Below, piece by piece: positions 6,419-14,741 of a DNA stretch of 64,000 nucleotides. The stretch comes from an uncultured Christensenellaceae bacterium. Its GTDB lineage: Bacteria; Bacillota; Clostridia; Christensenellales; Borkfalkiaceae. Location: contig CAJUOY010000008.1 of NCBI GenBank assembly GCA_910588645.1, forward strand, positions 1 to 64,000, read 5' to 3'. Position numbers and translations under genes: made by a program. The notes beneath the pieces were generated by a model that saw only the letters and a list, made by a program, of their open reading frames with translations, was not told the origin of the DNA and made no database searches. Every line of letters starts with the position of its first letter. The stretch's first letter is position 1.

Positions 6419-7672
6419 ATGAACCCTATAAAAGAAAAAAGCAGATCGCTTGAAAACAACTTTTTACCTTTGAAGAAAATGTATCCCCGCAGTTACAATA
6501 AATTGAAGACATCCCCTTATACCAAGACTCGCGTAATACTGATGAACGGAACCGAGTTTGAATCACAATGGTTTATGCACAACTTTGCAAGACATTGCGA
6601 CAATACCGAAATTGTTTCTGCGCTTGCAATAGTTCGCAGACAGGAACAACAGCAACAAAAGCGGATAAGCTGTTTAAAGCCTATTAACGAAAGCATCCTT
6701 GAAACCACAATAGCATACGAGCAACTTGCCATAGATTTGACGGCCGTCCTTGCAAAGCACGAAAAGGACGAAAACAATATTAAGGCACTCAATTTTGCTC
6801 TTTTGGAGGACTTCGACCACCTCTACCGCTATGCCAATCTTTTAAAAACAGATAAAAACGAAGATGCCGATATTCTTGTTGGTAAATATACAGAAATAAT
6901 GCCGGGACGTCCCACTATTGCAGAGCACCGCTATCCCGCAGACGACATTAAGCCGCATATGGACGCTCAAAAAGCCGATCTTTATTCAAAATTGGTTGCA
7001 AGCACGATTACGGCCGCCGAACAGCAGACAATGAATTACTATATGAATATTGCTCAATGGTATAAAAATGATCTTGGGAGAAAGCTTTATGCCGAAATAG
7101 CTATGATCGAAGAAGCCCATGTATCGCAATATGAAAGTTTAAAGGATCCCACCATGAGTTGGCTCGAACAGTGGGTAATGCACGAATACTGCGAATGTTG
7201 GTTATATTATTCCGCAATGCAGGACGAGAGTGACGTCGCAATTAAGAAAATATGGACTGAACATTTTAAAATGGAAGTTACACATCTTAAAACAGCTGCA
7301 AAGCTATTGAAAAAATATGAAAATAAAACTTTTGAAAGCGTTTGCGGAAACGGCGAATTCCCTCAACTCCTAAAACTCGGCGGCAATAAAGAATATATAA
7401 GAAAAGTTTTGGCCGGTACGGTAACTCTTACTGCCGACAACACACAAAAGCATCCCGATTATAAGGACGTAAGAAAAATTCCCGACGATCATAGATTTTT
7501 CGATTATCAGAAATTTATGTCTGGCAAACCCGAACAAAACGCTTCTCATCTCGTAATAGAACGGGCTATTCAGAGACTCGGAAAGGATTATCGTTATCAG
7601 GACAGCGAACATCCAGTAAAAGAATTAAGAAATCGTAAAAAAGATAACGTAACGGTTGCAAGAACCAAGTAA
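6419..7672 (+). CDS. Ferritin-like, possibly diiron, cytoplasmic protein of unknown function
   Basis: A 417-residue soluble protein that I cannot assign to a named family. It is rich in long helices carrying spaced Glu and His residues typical of ferritin-like carboxylate-bridged metal sites: E101 in a helix, E130 and H134 in LLEDFDH, E201 in AAEQQTMNYY, E231 and H234 in MIEEAH, E256, and E286 and H289 in MEVTH. Three ExxH-type pairs are more than one four-helix site needs, so two sites or a duplicated bundle are possible. The last ~100 residues are polar and lack such motifs. The start has GGAGG 8 nt upstream. Single gene. A role in metal storage or oxidant defence is inference only. Confidence 0.7.
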   Translation: MNPIKEKSRSLENNFLPLKKMYPRSYNKLKTSPYTKTRVILMNGTEFESQWFMHNFARHCDNTEIVSALAIVRRQEQQQQKRISCLKPINESILETTIAYEQLAIDLTAVLAKHEKDENNIKALNFALLEDFDHLYRYANLLKTDKNEDADILVGKYTEIMPGRPTIAEHRYPADDIKPHMDAQKADLYSKLVASTITAAEQQTMNYYMNIAQWYKNDLGRKLYAEIAMIEEAHVSQYESLKDPTMSWLEQWVMHEYCECWLYYSAMQDESDVAIKKIWTEHFKMEVTHLKTAAKLLKKYENKTFESVCGNGEFPQLLKLGGNKEYIRKVLAGTVTLTADNTQKHPDYKDVRKIPDDHRFFDYQKFMSGKPEQNASHLVIERAIQRLGKDYRYQDSEHPVKELRNRKKDNVTVARTK

Positions 7673-7680
7673 GTAAACAA

Positions 7681-7715
7681 AACGCACACGCAGTCATATG
7701 CGCGTGCGTTTTTTA
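7681..7715. terminator. Terminator shared by convergent genes
   Basis: ACGCACACGC and GCGCGTGCGT flank an 8-nt loop and are followed by TTTTTT on the plus strand. The last codons and stop of the DUF5662 gene (7694) lie inside the hairpin, so it overlaps coding sequence on the minus strand. Confidence 0.75.
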
Positions 7716-8233
7716 TTTTCTTTTACATATTTTTTTAGCTCTTTAAAAGTGTAGTCTTCGCCTCTTTCCTTTAACATAGTTAAAAATCGAACTAATTCCT
7801 GCGACGTTTCGGAATTAATACTTTCCCTATCCGTCTTTTCGAAATAATATTCAAGTGGGGCGCTTTCATTATACTGATCTTTAAGGTAAACTTTTGTTGC
7901 AGCTATTCTATCGCAAAACATTTCCGCAAAATACTTTGCGGGCATTTTTACGTATATCTTATGTCCGTTAGCAAAATCGCTCCAATATTCGAAGTGATGC
8001 TTATTTCTTCCCTTATGGTGCAACCAGGCCTTTGAATATCCGTATACTTCGCGCTCACCCGCGTGTGGACTTCTGTATCCTTGATAATACTTTACTCCTC
8101 TCCAAAATTCGGTAAAACCGAATTTTGACAAGTCATGAGTTAATCCCTGCCAAATCAATCCGCACTTAAAGCAAAGCCTCCTGACTGCCCTTCTATGCCT
8201 AATTACAATTCCTAAATGCTTAAAAAATTTCAT
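7694..8233 (-). CDS. DUF5662 family protein
   Basis: A 179-residue cytoplasmic protein that matches the DUF5662 pattern: an N-terminal HRRAVRRLCFKCG segment, GLTHDLSKF, EFWRGVKYYQG, RSPH and the highly conserved WLHHKGRNKHHFEYW. The clustered histidines and aspartates suggest a metal-binding hydrolase or a nucleotide-handling enzyme, but no activity has been established that I know of. Its ATG overlaps the stop codon of the upstream metallo-hydrolase gene (TAATG), so the two are translationally coupled. It is the last gene of the Xaa-Pro peptidase-efp-dtd operon, and its 3' end runs into the terminator. Confidence 0.8.
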   Translation of the reverse strand: MKFFKHLGIVIRHRRAVRRLCFKCGLIWQGLTHDLSKFGFTEFWRGVKYYQGYRSPHAGEREVYGYSKAWLHHKGRNKHHFEYWSDFANGHKIYVKMPAKYFAEMFCDRIAATKVYLKDQYNESAPLEYYFEKTDRESINSETSQELVRFLTMLKERGEDYTFKELKKYVKENKKRTRI

Positions 8234-9069
8234 TATATAAATACTGTCATTCCGTCATACGCAGCTTTGACCGAATACTTTTTTTCGACCTCGGCAAGGT
8301 TAGCACGACAAGGATTTGCGTGGTGCGAAAAATGAGTTATTATTAAATCAGTATTGCGATCAATGATCCCTAAATCATAAAGCTTTGCCTTCACTATCAT
8401 ATTGTCTTCAATACCCATATGCCTTGAAACATTTCCAGCGGTATGATTAATAAAAGTACAGTCGAAAGCAACGACGTCCGCTTTTACCCCCTTATCCGAT
8501 AAAAATTTTAATGCTTCATAACTTATTCTACCGGTATCGTGTAAATGCAAATATCCCTTTTTATCTTTTTCTATGTAAAACAGTAATGCATCTTCCGTAG
8601 TCGAATGCTGCGCCGGTATAGTTATAACTCTATATTCTCCCATCTGAAAATCAACATAAGGACTAATAACGTTGAATTGTATATTCGGTCTGACCTCAGG
8701 CTTCATTTCTCGTGCCGTACATTCGTTAAATACTGCAAAAACTTCATTATTGCCGTAAATATTTAACTTCGGCTCCTCGAATTCAGCATACTTATAACCT
8801 CGGAGAATAAAGTCGTGAGCATAAAAATGATCCATATGGGAATGAGTTACCAATAAATATTTTAAATCCGCAAGATTGTGCCCGAATTTCAAAGAATTGA
8901 CGTAACCTTCGGGAGGAAAGTCCACGCTCAAAATACCGTCGATTAACACCTGCGTACGCGAACGGTACTCCGAAGCACCCGCTTCTCTTATAGCTTGACA
9001 ATATTTACACTTGCAGAATATTGAAGGAACGCCTTCCGCCGCGCCCGTACCTAAAAACTTAATTTCCAT
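8233..9069 (-). CDS. Metallo-beta-lactamase-fold hydrolase, PhnP-like
   Basis: A 278-residue MBL-fold phosphodiesterase-type enzyme. The N-terminus has the PhnP-like pattern LGTGAAEGVP followed by a C-x-C-x2-C zinc knuckle (CKCKYC). The main metal motif is THSHMDH (about residues 75-81), followed by a conserved His in PAQHS, HDTG and a C-terminal THFSHH. PhnP cleaves 5-phosphoribosyl 1,2-cyclic phosphate, and relatives cleave other cyclic or diesters; no phosphonate genes are nearby, so the substrate is open. It is coupled to the DUF5662 gene by a TAATG overlap. A large palindrome separates it from dtd. Confidence 0.85.
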   Translation of the reverse strand: MEIKFLGTGAAEGVPSIFCKCKYCQAIREAGASEYRSRTQVLIDGILSVDFPPEGYVNSLKFGHNLADLKYLLVTHSHMDHFYAHDFILRGYKYAEFEEPKLNIYGNNEVFAVFNECTAREMKPEVRPNIQFNVISPYVDFQMGEYRVITIPAQHSTTEDALLFYIEKDKKGYLHLHDTGRISYEALKFLSDKGVKADVVAFDCTFINHTAGNVSRHMGIEDNMIVKAKLYDLGIIDRNTDLIITHFSHHANPCRANLAEVEKKYSVKAAYDGMTVFI

Positions 9070-9083
9070 AATGCATATAGTTT

Positions 9084-9111
9084 AAGCGGGGCGAATATTC
9101 GCCCCGCGCTT
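9084..9111. other. Perfect palindromic hairpin between dtd and the MBL-fold gene
   Basis: An 11-bp perfect inverted repeat (GCGGGGCGAAT and complement at 9086-9107), extended by AAGC/GCTT. On the minus strand, the direction of the genes, no T-run follows, so it looks like an mRNA-stabilising or partial-attenuation hairpin rather than a true terminator. Confidence 0.6.
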
Positions 9112-9131
9112 ATTTTAATTTTGACCTGCAA

Positions 9132-9569
9132 TCAAATTTCGTAAACGATTGTCACAGGGCCGTCATTGTACTGTTCTATTTTCATATCCGCTCCGAACAC
9201 ACCCATTTTGACCGTCAACCCGCAATTACGCAGACAATCTGCGGTATTTTCATATAACGCATTAGCCTTCTCGGGGCGCTCCGCTTCAATAAAACTTGGC
9301 CTGTTACCGTGCGAACAGTCCCCATACAACGTAAATTGTGAAATCAATAAAATTTCTCCGCCCACGTCTTTTACGGACAAGTTCATTTTACCGTTTTCAT
9401 CTTCGAAAATACGCATCGCCGCAATCTTTTTTGCCATTGCCTCGCACATAGATAAATTATCGCCTGTTTTTATTCCGAGATAAACGGCAAGTCCGCAAGG
9501 AATTTCCGAAATCAAATTGCCGTCAACCGACAAAACGGTTCTTTTTACCCGTTGAATAACGGCTTTCAT
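9132..9569 (-). CDS. dtd: D-aminoacyl-tRNA deacylase
   Basis: Removes D-amino acids and mischarged glycine from tRNAs as a homodimer. The 145-residue length is exactly that of the family. It shows the N-terminal MKAVIQRV, the SQFTLYGD motif that forms the active site, and the C-terminal NDGPVTI (cross-subunit Gly-Pro motif) that enforces chiral selection. The ATG overlaps the efp stop codon (TAATG), and GTAGGAAA serves as ribosome-binding site within the efp end. Pairing with efp fits a translation-quality role. Confidence 0.97.
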   Translation of the reverse strand: MKAVIQRVKRTVLSVDGNLISEIPCGLAVYLGIKTGDNLSMCEAMAKKIAAMRIFEDENGKMNLSVKDVGGEILLISQFTLYGDCSHGNRPSFIEAERPEKANALYENTADCLRNCGLTVKMGVFGADMKIEQYNDGPVTIVYEI

Positions 9570-10144
9570 TATTTTCCTACGCGGGACATATACTCGCCTG
9601 TACGGGTATCGATACGGATAGTTTCTCCCTCTTCCACAAACATAGGAACCTGTACGGTTGCGCCCGTCTCAACAACTGCGTTCTTCATAGCGTTGGTTGC
9701 GGTATTGCCTTTAACTCCGGGTTCGCATTCGGTAATTTTAAGTTCAACAAAATTTTCAGGCTCAACTGAGAATGCCGTTCCGTTAAGAGACTTTACGGTA
9801 ACCATATCGTTCTCTTTTATAAATTTAAGAGCGTCCTCAACCTGAGAAAGATTTAAAGTAATCATATCAAAAGTGTCGGGATCCATAAAGTAATAGAACT
9901 CGCCGTCAGTATAGGAATAAGTCATCTTCTTTGTTTCGACCTGAGCCGTTTCAAGCTTGGTCGTAGGGTTGAACGTAATGTCAGATAAAACTTGTCCGGT
10001 TACAACGTTTTTAAGCGTCGCTCTTACAAACGCCGCGCCTTTACCGGGTTTTACGTGCTGGAATTCCGTAACGGTATAAACGCCCTTTCCATTGTATTCG
10101 AACGTTGCGCCCTTTCTGATGTCTCCTGCCAAAATTGATGCCAT
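9569..10144 (-). CDS. efp: Elongation factor P
   Basis: EF-P binds stalled ribosomes at polyproline stretches and promotes peptide-bond formation. The 191-residue protein contains the KOW-like N-domain and two OB domains. The modifiable loop reads KPGKGAAFVR with the tip lysine K35, the residue that carries beta-lysine or aminopentanol in other bacteria. No efmA/epmA-type modification gene is seen in this window. The start has AAGGAG 8 nt upstream. It follows the Xaa-Pro peptidase gene by 53 nt, a common clostridial order. Confidence 0.97.
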   Translation of the reverse strand: MASILAGDIRKGATFEYNGKGVYTVTEFQHVKPGKGAAFVRATLKNVVTGQVLSDITFNPTTKLETAQVETKKMTYSYTDGEFYYFMDPDTFDMITLNLSQVEDALKFIKENDMVTVKSLNGTAFSVEPENFVELKITECEPGVKGNTATNAMKNAVVETGATVQVPMFVEEGETIRIDTRTGEYMSRVGK

Positions 10145-10197
10145 ATTTATTTTCTCCTTAAAATTTTATGTGTTTACGGATTTATCCGTCATTATAA

Positions 10198-11247
10198 CTA
10201 AATAATCGTTAACTTTTTATCGGAATCGGTCAAACTTATCACTTTGCCGTCTGCAAGCGTCACGGTATCCTCTATTCTTATTCCGAAATCACCTTCAAAA
10301 TAAACACCTGGCTCGTCAGAAAATACCATACCATCCGTTAAAGTATGTAAACTCTTAGGCGAGAGATTGGGATATTCGTGTACATTTATACCAATTCCGT
10401 GACCGAGCGAATGAGTAAAATACTTATCCAAACCGTATTTAGCAAGACAATCTCTTGCTATTGCATCGGCCTCGCGGCCCGACATACCCGAAACAAGCTT
10501 TTCCTTTAAAAGCATATGCGCTTCCAAAACCCTGTCATAGGCCTTTTTAAATTCGGAATGCTTACCATCATCACCGAAAAGGAAAGTCCTTGTACAGTCT
10601 GAACAGTAACCGCCCACCTTACATCCAAAATCTATTAGAATAATATCCCCGAATTTAAGCTTTCTTTCACCCGTTTCATAATGAGGTACACTTGAATTGT
10701 TGCCGAATGCAACAATCGTCGAAAAACTCGTGCCGCTCGCACCGTACAACCGCATAAGATATTCAAGTTCCGCCGCAGTCTCGTTTTCACTCATTCCTTC
10801 CTTAATTCTCGGAAGCAAATCGTTAAAAGCCCTATCGGTAATTTCACAAGCTTTTTTTATAAATCCCAATTCATACGGTTGTTTTATCGACATTTCCTGT
10901 GCAAATACATCTCCGCTATCCACAATATCCAATCCTATATCGGAAAGTTTTTTATACTCACCGTAATACGTACGTGACAATGGTATTGCAATTTGCTTAT
11001 AGCTTTTCAATAAATTTTCAAGCGGACCGACAAATTGTTTTACTGCAATGTCCGTATCTTTCAAAGCTTCTTTAGCTCCTTCTAGATAGCGGGCATCCGT
11101 ATAAAAAACATTGCCGTTTTTATCGCTTAAAACATATCCAAATGACGTGGAAAGTCCTGTAAGGTACTGTCTTAAATCGGACTGCTCGGTCAAAACCGCT
11201 TCAGCTCCGATTTTTTTATAAAGTTTACATGCGTTAGTATGAATCAT
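10198..11247 (-). CDS. Xaa-Pro aminopeptidase (M24 family)
   Basis: A cytoplasmic M24 metallopeptidase (349 residues) that removes N-terminal residues preceding proline. The creatinase-like N-domain (1-125) is followed by the pita-bread catalytic domain. Metal ligands are visible: two aspartates in LIDFGCKVGGYCSDCTR, histidine in HSLGHGIG, and two glutamates in SDEPGVY and RIEDTV. The start has AAAGG 4 nt upstream. The gene leads the operon with efp and dtd and has a consensus promoter overlapping the end of the previous operon. Proline dipeptidase is the main alternative. Confidence 0.92.
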   Translation of the reverse strand: MIHTNACKLYKKIGAEAVLTEQSDLRQYLTGLSTSFGYVLSDKNGNVFYTDARYLEGAKEALKDTDIAVKQFVGPLENLLKSYKQIAIPLSRTYYGEYKKLSDIGLDIVDSGDVFAQEMSIKQPYELGFIKKACEITDRAFNDLLPRIKEGMSENETAAELEYLMRLYGASGTSFSTIVAFGNNSSVPHYETGERKLKFGDIILIDFGCKVGGYCSDCTRTFLFGDDGKHSEFKKAYDRVLEAHMLLKEKLVSGMSGREADAIARDCLAKYGLDKYFTHSLGHGIGINVHEYPNLSPKSLHTLTDGMVFSDEPGVYFEGDFGIRIEDTVTLADGKVISLTDSDKKLTII

Positions 11248-11264
11248 AAAGCCTTTACCGTTTT

Positions 11265-11293
11265 ATTGTACCAAATTAATAATTATATGTCAA
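11265..11293 (-). promoter_or_regulatory. Promoter of the Xaa-Pro peptidase-efp operon
   Basis: Minus strand: TTGACA (11288-11293), 17-bp spacer, TACAAT (11265-11270). The -35 box lies inside the last codons of the upstream gene, so the two operons abut with no terminator between them. Confidence 0.85.
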
Positions 11294-12134
11294 CACTTCT
11301 GTAAATATCTTTCATTGCAAGAGCATCGTCCGATTGCGTTCCCGCAGATTCACAAATAATATAGGGCTCTAATTTGAGCGTTTTTAACGCAACTGCAAGC
11401 GGTTCGAACGACGGCCCGTAAACGTCGTCCTCAAACGTCAAATGCTTGATTTCACCTTTGCCGCCATACATTATTTTTGAAAAATGCACATGAAAATGCT
11501 TAACTCTGTCATAGCCCAACTCCGATATCATAAAACCCAAACGATCAATATAATCATTCACAGTTTTAAGACTACCCTGTTCGCGTGCATTTATGTGCCC
11601 GAAGTCTATTGCCGGCAAAAAACAATTATCAATTTTGCAAAAGTCGACGACTTCATTCAGCGTTCCTATTTGCGCTAACTTACCCATAGTCTCGGGACAG
11701 AATTTAAGGTTTTCATAGCCGTTAAGATAAATATAGTCACGGAGTACTTTTAGCCTGTCCAAAGTTTTAGCTACGGCCTCCTCTCGCGAGACTTTACCTT
11801 GTGCCGCGGGATGAAACACAACTCTCTCCCCTCCCATCAATCTTAATGCAACCGCGCTCTGTAAAACATAGTTATAAGATTTTTGAGCCGCTCCATCGTC
11901 AGGATTTGCAAAGTTTATGAAATACGGTGCGTGAACACTGATTTCCACACCGTTTTCTTTAAATGCTTGACCTATGCTGATTGCCTTACTCTCCGATAAG
12001 TTTACGCCGCGGCCAAAAGAATATTCAAAACAATCCAACCCCATTTCTTTACAAAAAACGGCAGACTGCTCGGAATGTTTTAAACCTACGTCGTAAAATG
12101 CCTGTGAATTACCGCTGGGACCGAATTTAATCAT
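11283..12134 (-). CDS. Endonuclease IV-like TIM-barrel protein
   Basis: A 283-residue member of the AP endonuclease 2/xylose isomerase-like TIM-barrel superfamily. Endonuclease IV-type zinc ligands are visible in order: H in VHAPYF, H in FHPAA, E in PETMGK, D in AIDFGH, H's in HFHVHFSK and E in ICESAG. That set supports a three-zinc AP endonuclease acting on abasic sites, but the sequence is shorter and more divergent than NfoB, so a sugar-phosphate enzyme is possible. Its ATG lies 8 nt inside the end of ribF with an SD sequence (AGAGGAAA) in the RibF tail. It is the last gene of the rimP operon. Confidence 0.75.
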   Translation of the reverse strand: MIKFGPSGNSQAFYDVGLKHSEQSAVFCKEMGLDCFEYSFGRGVNLSESKAISIGQAFKENGVEISVHAPYFINFANPDDGAAQKSYNYVLQSAVALRLMGGERVVFHPAAQGKVSREEAVAKTLDRLKVLRDYIYLNGYENLKFCPETMGKLAQIGTLNEVVDFCKIDNCFLPAIDFGHINAREQGSLKTVNDYIDRLGFMISELGYDRVKHFHVHFSKIMYGGKGEIKHLTFEDDVYGPSFEPLAVALKTLKLEPYIICESAGTQSDDALAMKDIYRSVDI

Positions 12135-13905
12135 TAATTTCCTCTTTATTATCGGTTATGACTTCCTCAGTTAAGTTATCGTTAACTTCGTTTATTTCTT
12201 CTTTCGATATTTCGGTTTCCATTAATGAATCTTCGCTTGTCGCAACAGCTTCTGCTACAAGTTCTTCAACAAAATCATCGGATATACTATCTTCGGCAAC
12301 AGCTGTTTTCTCTTCCGATACTTCCGCTGCTGTCTCTTCGCTTAACTCGGTTGTATTTGTTGTAAACTCCTCATTAATCTCTTCTGAATTGTTCTCAACG
12401 GCTATTATTTCTTCCGAATTTTCCGCTACTGTCTCTTCATATATCTCAAGTTCAGCCGCTGTAAAATCTTTAACTAAATCCTCCGACAAGCTATCTTCGA
12501 TTATGTTTGTTGTATCTTCCGATATTTCCGTTACAACTTCATTATTTAACTCGGAGGGCTCTGTTGTGGTCTCTTCAATAACTTCATAAGATAAACTAAC
12601 CTCGACTGTAATCTCTTCAGCAGTTTCGTCCGTTATCGTCGTTTCGTTTAATTCAAGTATTTCTTCCGATATTTCTTCGGCAATCTCATCATCCGGGTTA
12701 TCTTCGACACTGCTTGTAACTTCTTCCGACGTTTCAACAGCTTTTACCGTTTCTTCGCTTGCGGCAGATATCTCTAAAGAAACATCTTCAACGTATTCGA
12801 CATATGAACTATCATCAACTCCAATCGTAACTTCTTTCAAAACCACACTGTTATTTTCATTAGCAGGCTCTTCTGTAGCTACAAGTTCAACAGCCGGCAA
12901 TTCTTCGGCAACAGCTGTCTCACATTCCGTTACGCTGTCAAGCAACTCATCGTCAGATTTAGGCTGTTCCTTTACATCTGAAACTTCATCGCTGTCAACG
13001 GCAATTTCCGTTTCTTCGTCAAGACAACGCAAATCTTTTGAAAGTTGATCTCCAAGCTGTTCTGCATTTTCAAATTTAACTATATCTCTTATGAAATCAA
13101 TAAATTCAACGGTAACCGCCTCATCGTAATTTTCTCCGCTGTAGCCTTTTAAATATACCTCCAAAACAGGAGCATCCTCTTCAAAAGTAGGTCTTGAACC
13201 GTAATTTGCAATTCCGTAATATTCCTGGCCGTTAACAAAGCATTTAACTTTATATACGCCCTGCTTGACTTCATATTTATTTTTACCCCACTCTATATTC
13301 ATAGTAGGATAACCTATAATTTTTCCGCCTCTGTCCGCGCCGTGTATGACTTTACCGCTTACAGAATAATTTCTTCCAAGTAATTCGCTTGCACGCAAAA
13401 CATCTCCACTTTCCAAAAACGATTTTATCAGCGTAGTGCTGACTTTTTCGTCGTCATATATGACGTCTTTTACAGTCATATACCATACGCCGTTATCCTC
13501 GTCTTCCGCATAATTTTTTAACGTAGAGGCTTTACCTTTTTTTCCCTGACCGAACCGAAAATCTTTGCCGCTCATATAAGCTTTTAAATTGAGCTTATCT
13601 TCGATGCAGGCAAGGAAATCCATGGGCTTAATATTCTTAAATTCTTCCGTAAAATCAATTTTAAGGACAAACTTAACATTAAACTGTTCAAGAAACCGCA
13701 TTCTTTCTTCGAAGCTATAAAGATATTTTCCGCCTTTACCGTCGGCAAACATCATTACGCCAAGGTCAAGGCCGTTAATTTTAGCCTGCAACTTAGCCTT
13801 TTTGAGAAGCTCCGCATGACCTATGTGCAGTCCGTCAAAACAGCCCAATACAAGCAGACAAGGAAAATCGTACTCGTCTATACCGTAATTGACTATCTCT
13901 AACAT
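12127..13905 (-). CDS. ribF: Bifunctional riboflavin kinase/FAD synthetase with long acidic C-terminal tail
   Basis: Makes FMN from riboflavin and then FAD. The adenylyltransferase domain (about 1-175) has LGCFDGLHIGH and VSTTLIKSFLESGD; the flavokinase domain (about 178-296) has GYPTMNI and GIANYGSRPTF. A normal RibF ends near residue 300-310. This one continues for ~295 residues (DNA 12127-13017) of low-complexity sequence dominated by Glu, Ser, Thr, Val and Asp with almost no Arg, His or aromatic residues, containing imperfect repeats such as EDSLSEDLVKDF and EDSISDDFVEEL. The tail is in the same frame with no frameshift sign. The start overlaps truB by 7 nt, with GAGG upstream. The enzymatic call is secure; the role of the tail is unknown. 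Confidence 0.95.
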   Translation of the reverse strand: MLEIVNYGIDEYDFPCLLVLGCFDGLHIGHAELLKKAKLQAKINGLDLGVMMFADGKGGKYLYSFEERMRFLEQFNVKFVLKIDFTEEFKNIKPMDFLACIEDKLNLKAYMSGKDFRFGQGKKGKASTLKNYAEDEDNGVWYMTVKDVIYDDEKVSTTLIKSFLESGDVLRASELLGRNYSVSGKVIHGADRGGKIIGYPTMNIEWGKNKYEVKQGVYKVKCFVNGQEYYGIANYGSRPTFEEDAPVLEVYLKGYSGENYDEAVTVEFIDFIRDIVKFENAEQLGDQLSKDLRCLDEETEIAVDSDEVSDVKEQPKSDDELLDSVTECETAVAEELPAVELVATEEPANENNSVVLKEVTIGVDDSSYVEYVEDVSLEISAASEETVKAVETSEEVTSSVEDNPDDEIAEEISEEILELNETTITDETAEEITVEVSLSYEVIEETTTEPSELNNEVVTEISEDTTNIIEDSLSEDLVKDFTAAELEIYEETVAENSEEIIAVENNSEEINEEFTTNTTELSEETAAEVSEEKTAVAEDSISDDFVEELVAEAVATSEDSLMETEISKEEINEVNDNLTEEVITDNKEEIND

Positions 13906-14741
13906 AGTTTTGTCCTCACTTTTAAAATCGATTCGGCAACTTCGGCTATGCCGTAAAAATTGCCTTCTCTGTAAATTTTATATAATCCGTTCGGTTTATC
14001 GCAAGTTACCGAAAGTCCGTTAAATAATTTGAAAGAACTCTTTTCATCGGGATACAGCGATTCATACGACAGAACGCTTTCGGTAGGAATAATGTATTTT
14101 GAAACATTATCGCAATCAAGCAATTCCGTTTTTACGGAACTTTCCAAAGTAAAAACACCGCTCTGCGTTCTTTCAAGTGAACTCATAACTGCGCAGGTAC
14201 CCAACACTTCGGCAATATCGCGGGCAAGCGAGCGAATATAAGTTCCGCCGCCGCATTCGATATCAAAATAAAAATCTGCGCCGTCTTGTCCTTTTAGATC
14301 AATAGAATAAACTTTTACTTTTTTAGCGGGCAATTCAAAATCAACGCCTGCACGGGCAAGCTCGTAGCCGCGCCGTCCCGAAACATTCTTTGCGCTGTAC
14401 TTAGGGGGCACTTGCATTATTTCCCCTATAAAATTATTTAAAACATCATTTATTTCCGAAAAATCAGGTACTCTTCCGGAATTTTGCTTTACTTCGCCTG
14501 TAATATCCAAAGTATCACTGTCTACTCCAAAACGAAACGTAGCCGAGTATTTTTTATGCTTGTCGGAAAAGTAATCAAAAAGTCTTGCTGCATTGCCCAC
14601 AGCTATAGGTAGTACGCCGGAGGCCATTGGATCCAAAGTGCCCATATGCCCGCAAGGAGTTTTTGTCAATCGCTTGATTACGGCAACTTCGCGCGCCGAA
14701 CTGACGTCTTTGACTTTATTAACGTTTATAAAACCTGTCAT
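13899..14741 (-). CDS. truB: tRNA pseudouridine-55 synthase
   Basis: Converts U55 in the T-loop of tRNAs to pseudouridine. The 280-residue protein has the catalytic D37 in GTLDPMASGVLP, the KKYSATFRFG and PPKYSAKNVSGRRGYELAR segments of the family, and a C-terminal PUA-like part. It overlaps nrnA by 4 nt (ATGA) and ribF by 7 nt. In this context it is part of the translation operon. Note that the tRNA-Gly(CCC) at 6233 has C55 and cannot be a substrate. Confidence 0.96.
   Translation of the reverse strand: MTGFINVNKVKDVSSAREVAVIKRLTKTPCGHMGTLDPMASGVLPIAVGNAARLFDYFSDKHKKYSATFRFGVDSDTLDITGEVKQNSGRVPDFSEINDVLNNFIGEIMQVPPKYSAKNVSGRRGYELARAGVDFELPAKKVKVYSIDLKGQDGADFYFDIECGGGTYIRSLARDIAEVLGTCAVMSSLERTQSGVFTLESSVKTELLDCDNVSKYIIPTESVLSYESLYPDEKSSFKLFNGLSVTCDKPNGLYKIYREGNFYGIAEVAESILKVRTKLC

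Noticed and set aside
12158..12589. Ser-rich plus-strand reading frame of 143 codons
   Set aside because: It is the antisense shadow of the Glu-rich RibF tail (GAA/GAG read backwards as TTC/CTC), has no ribosome-binding site and no family features.
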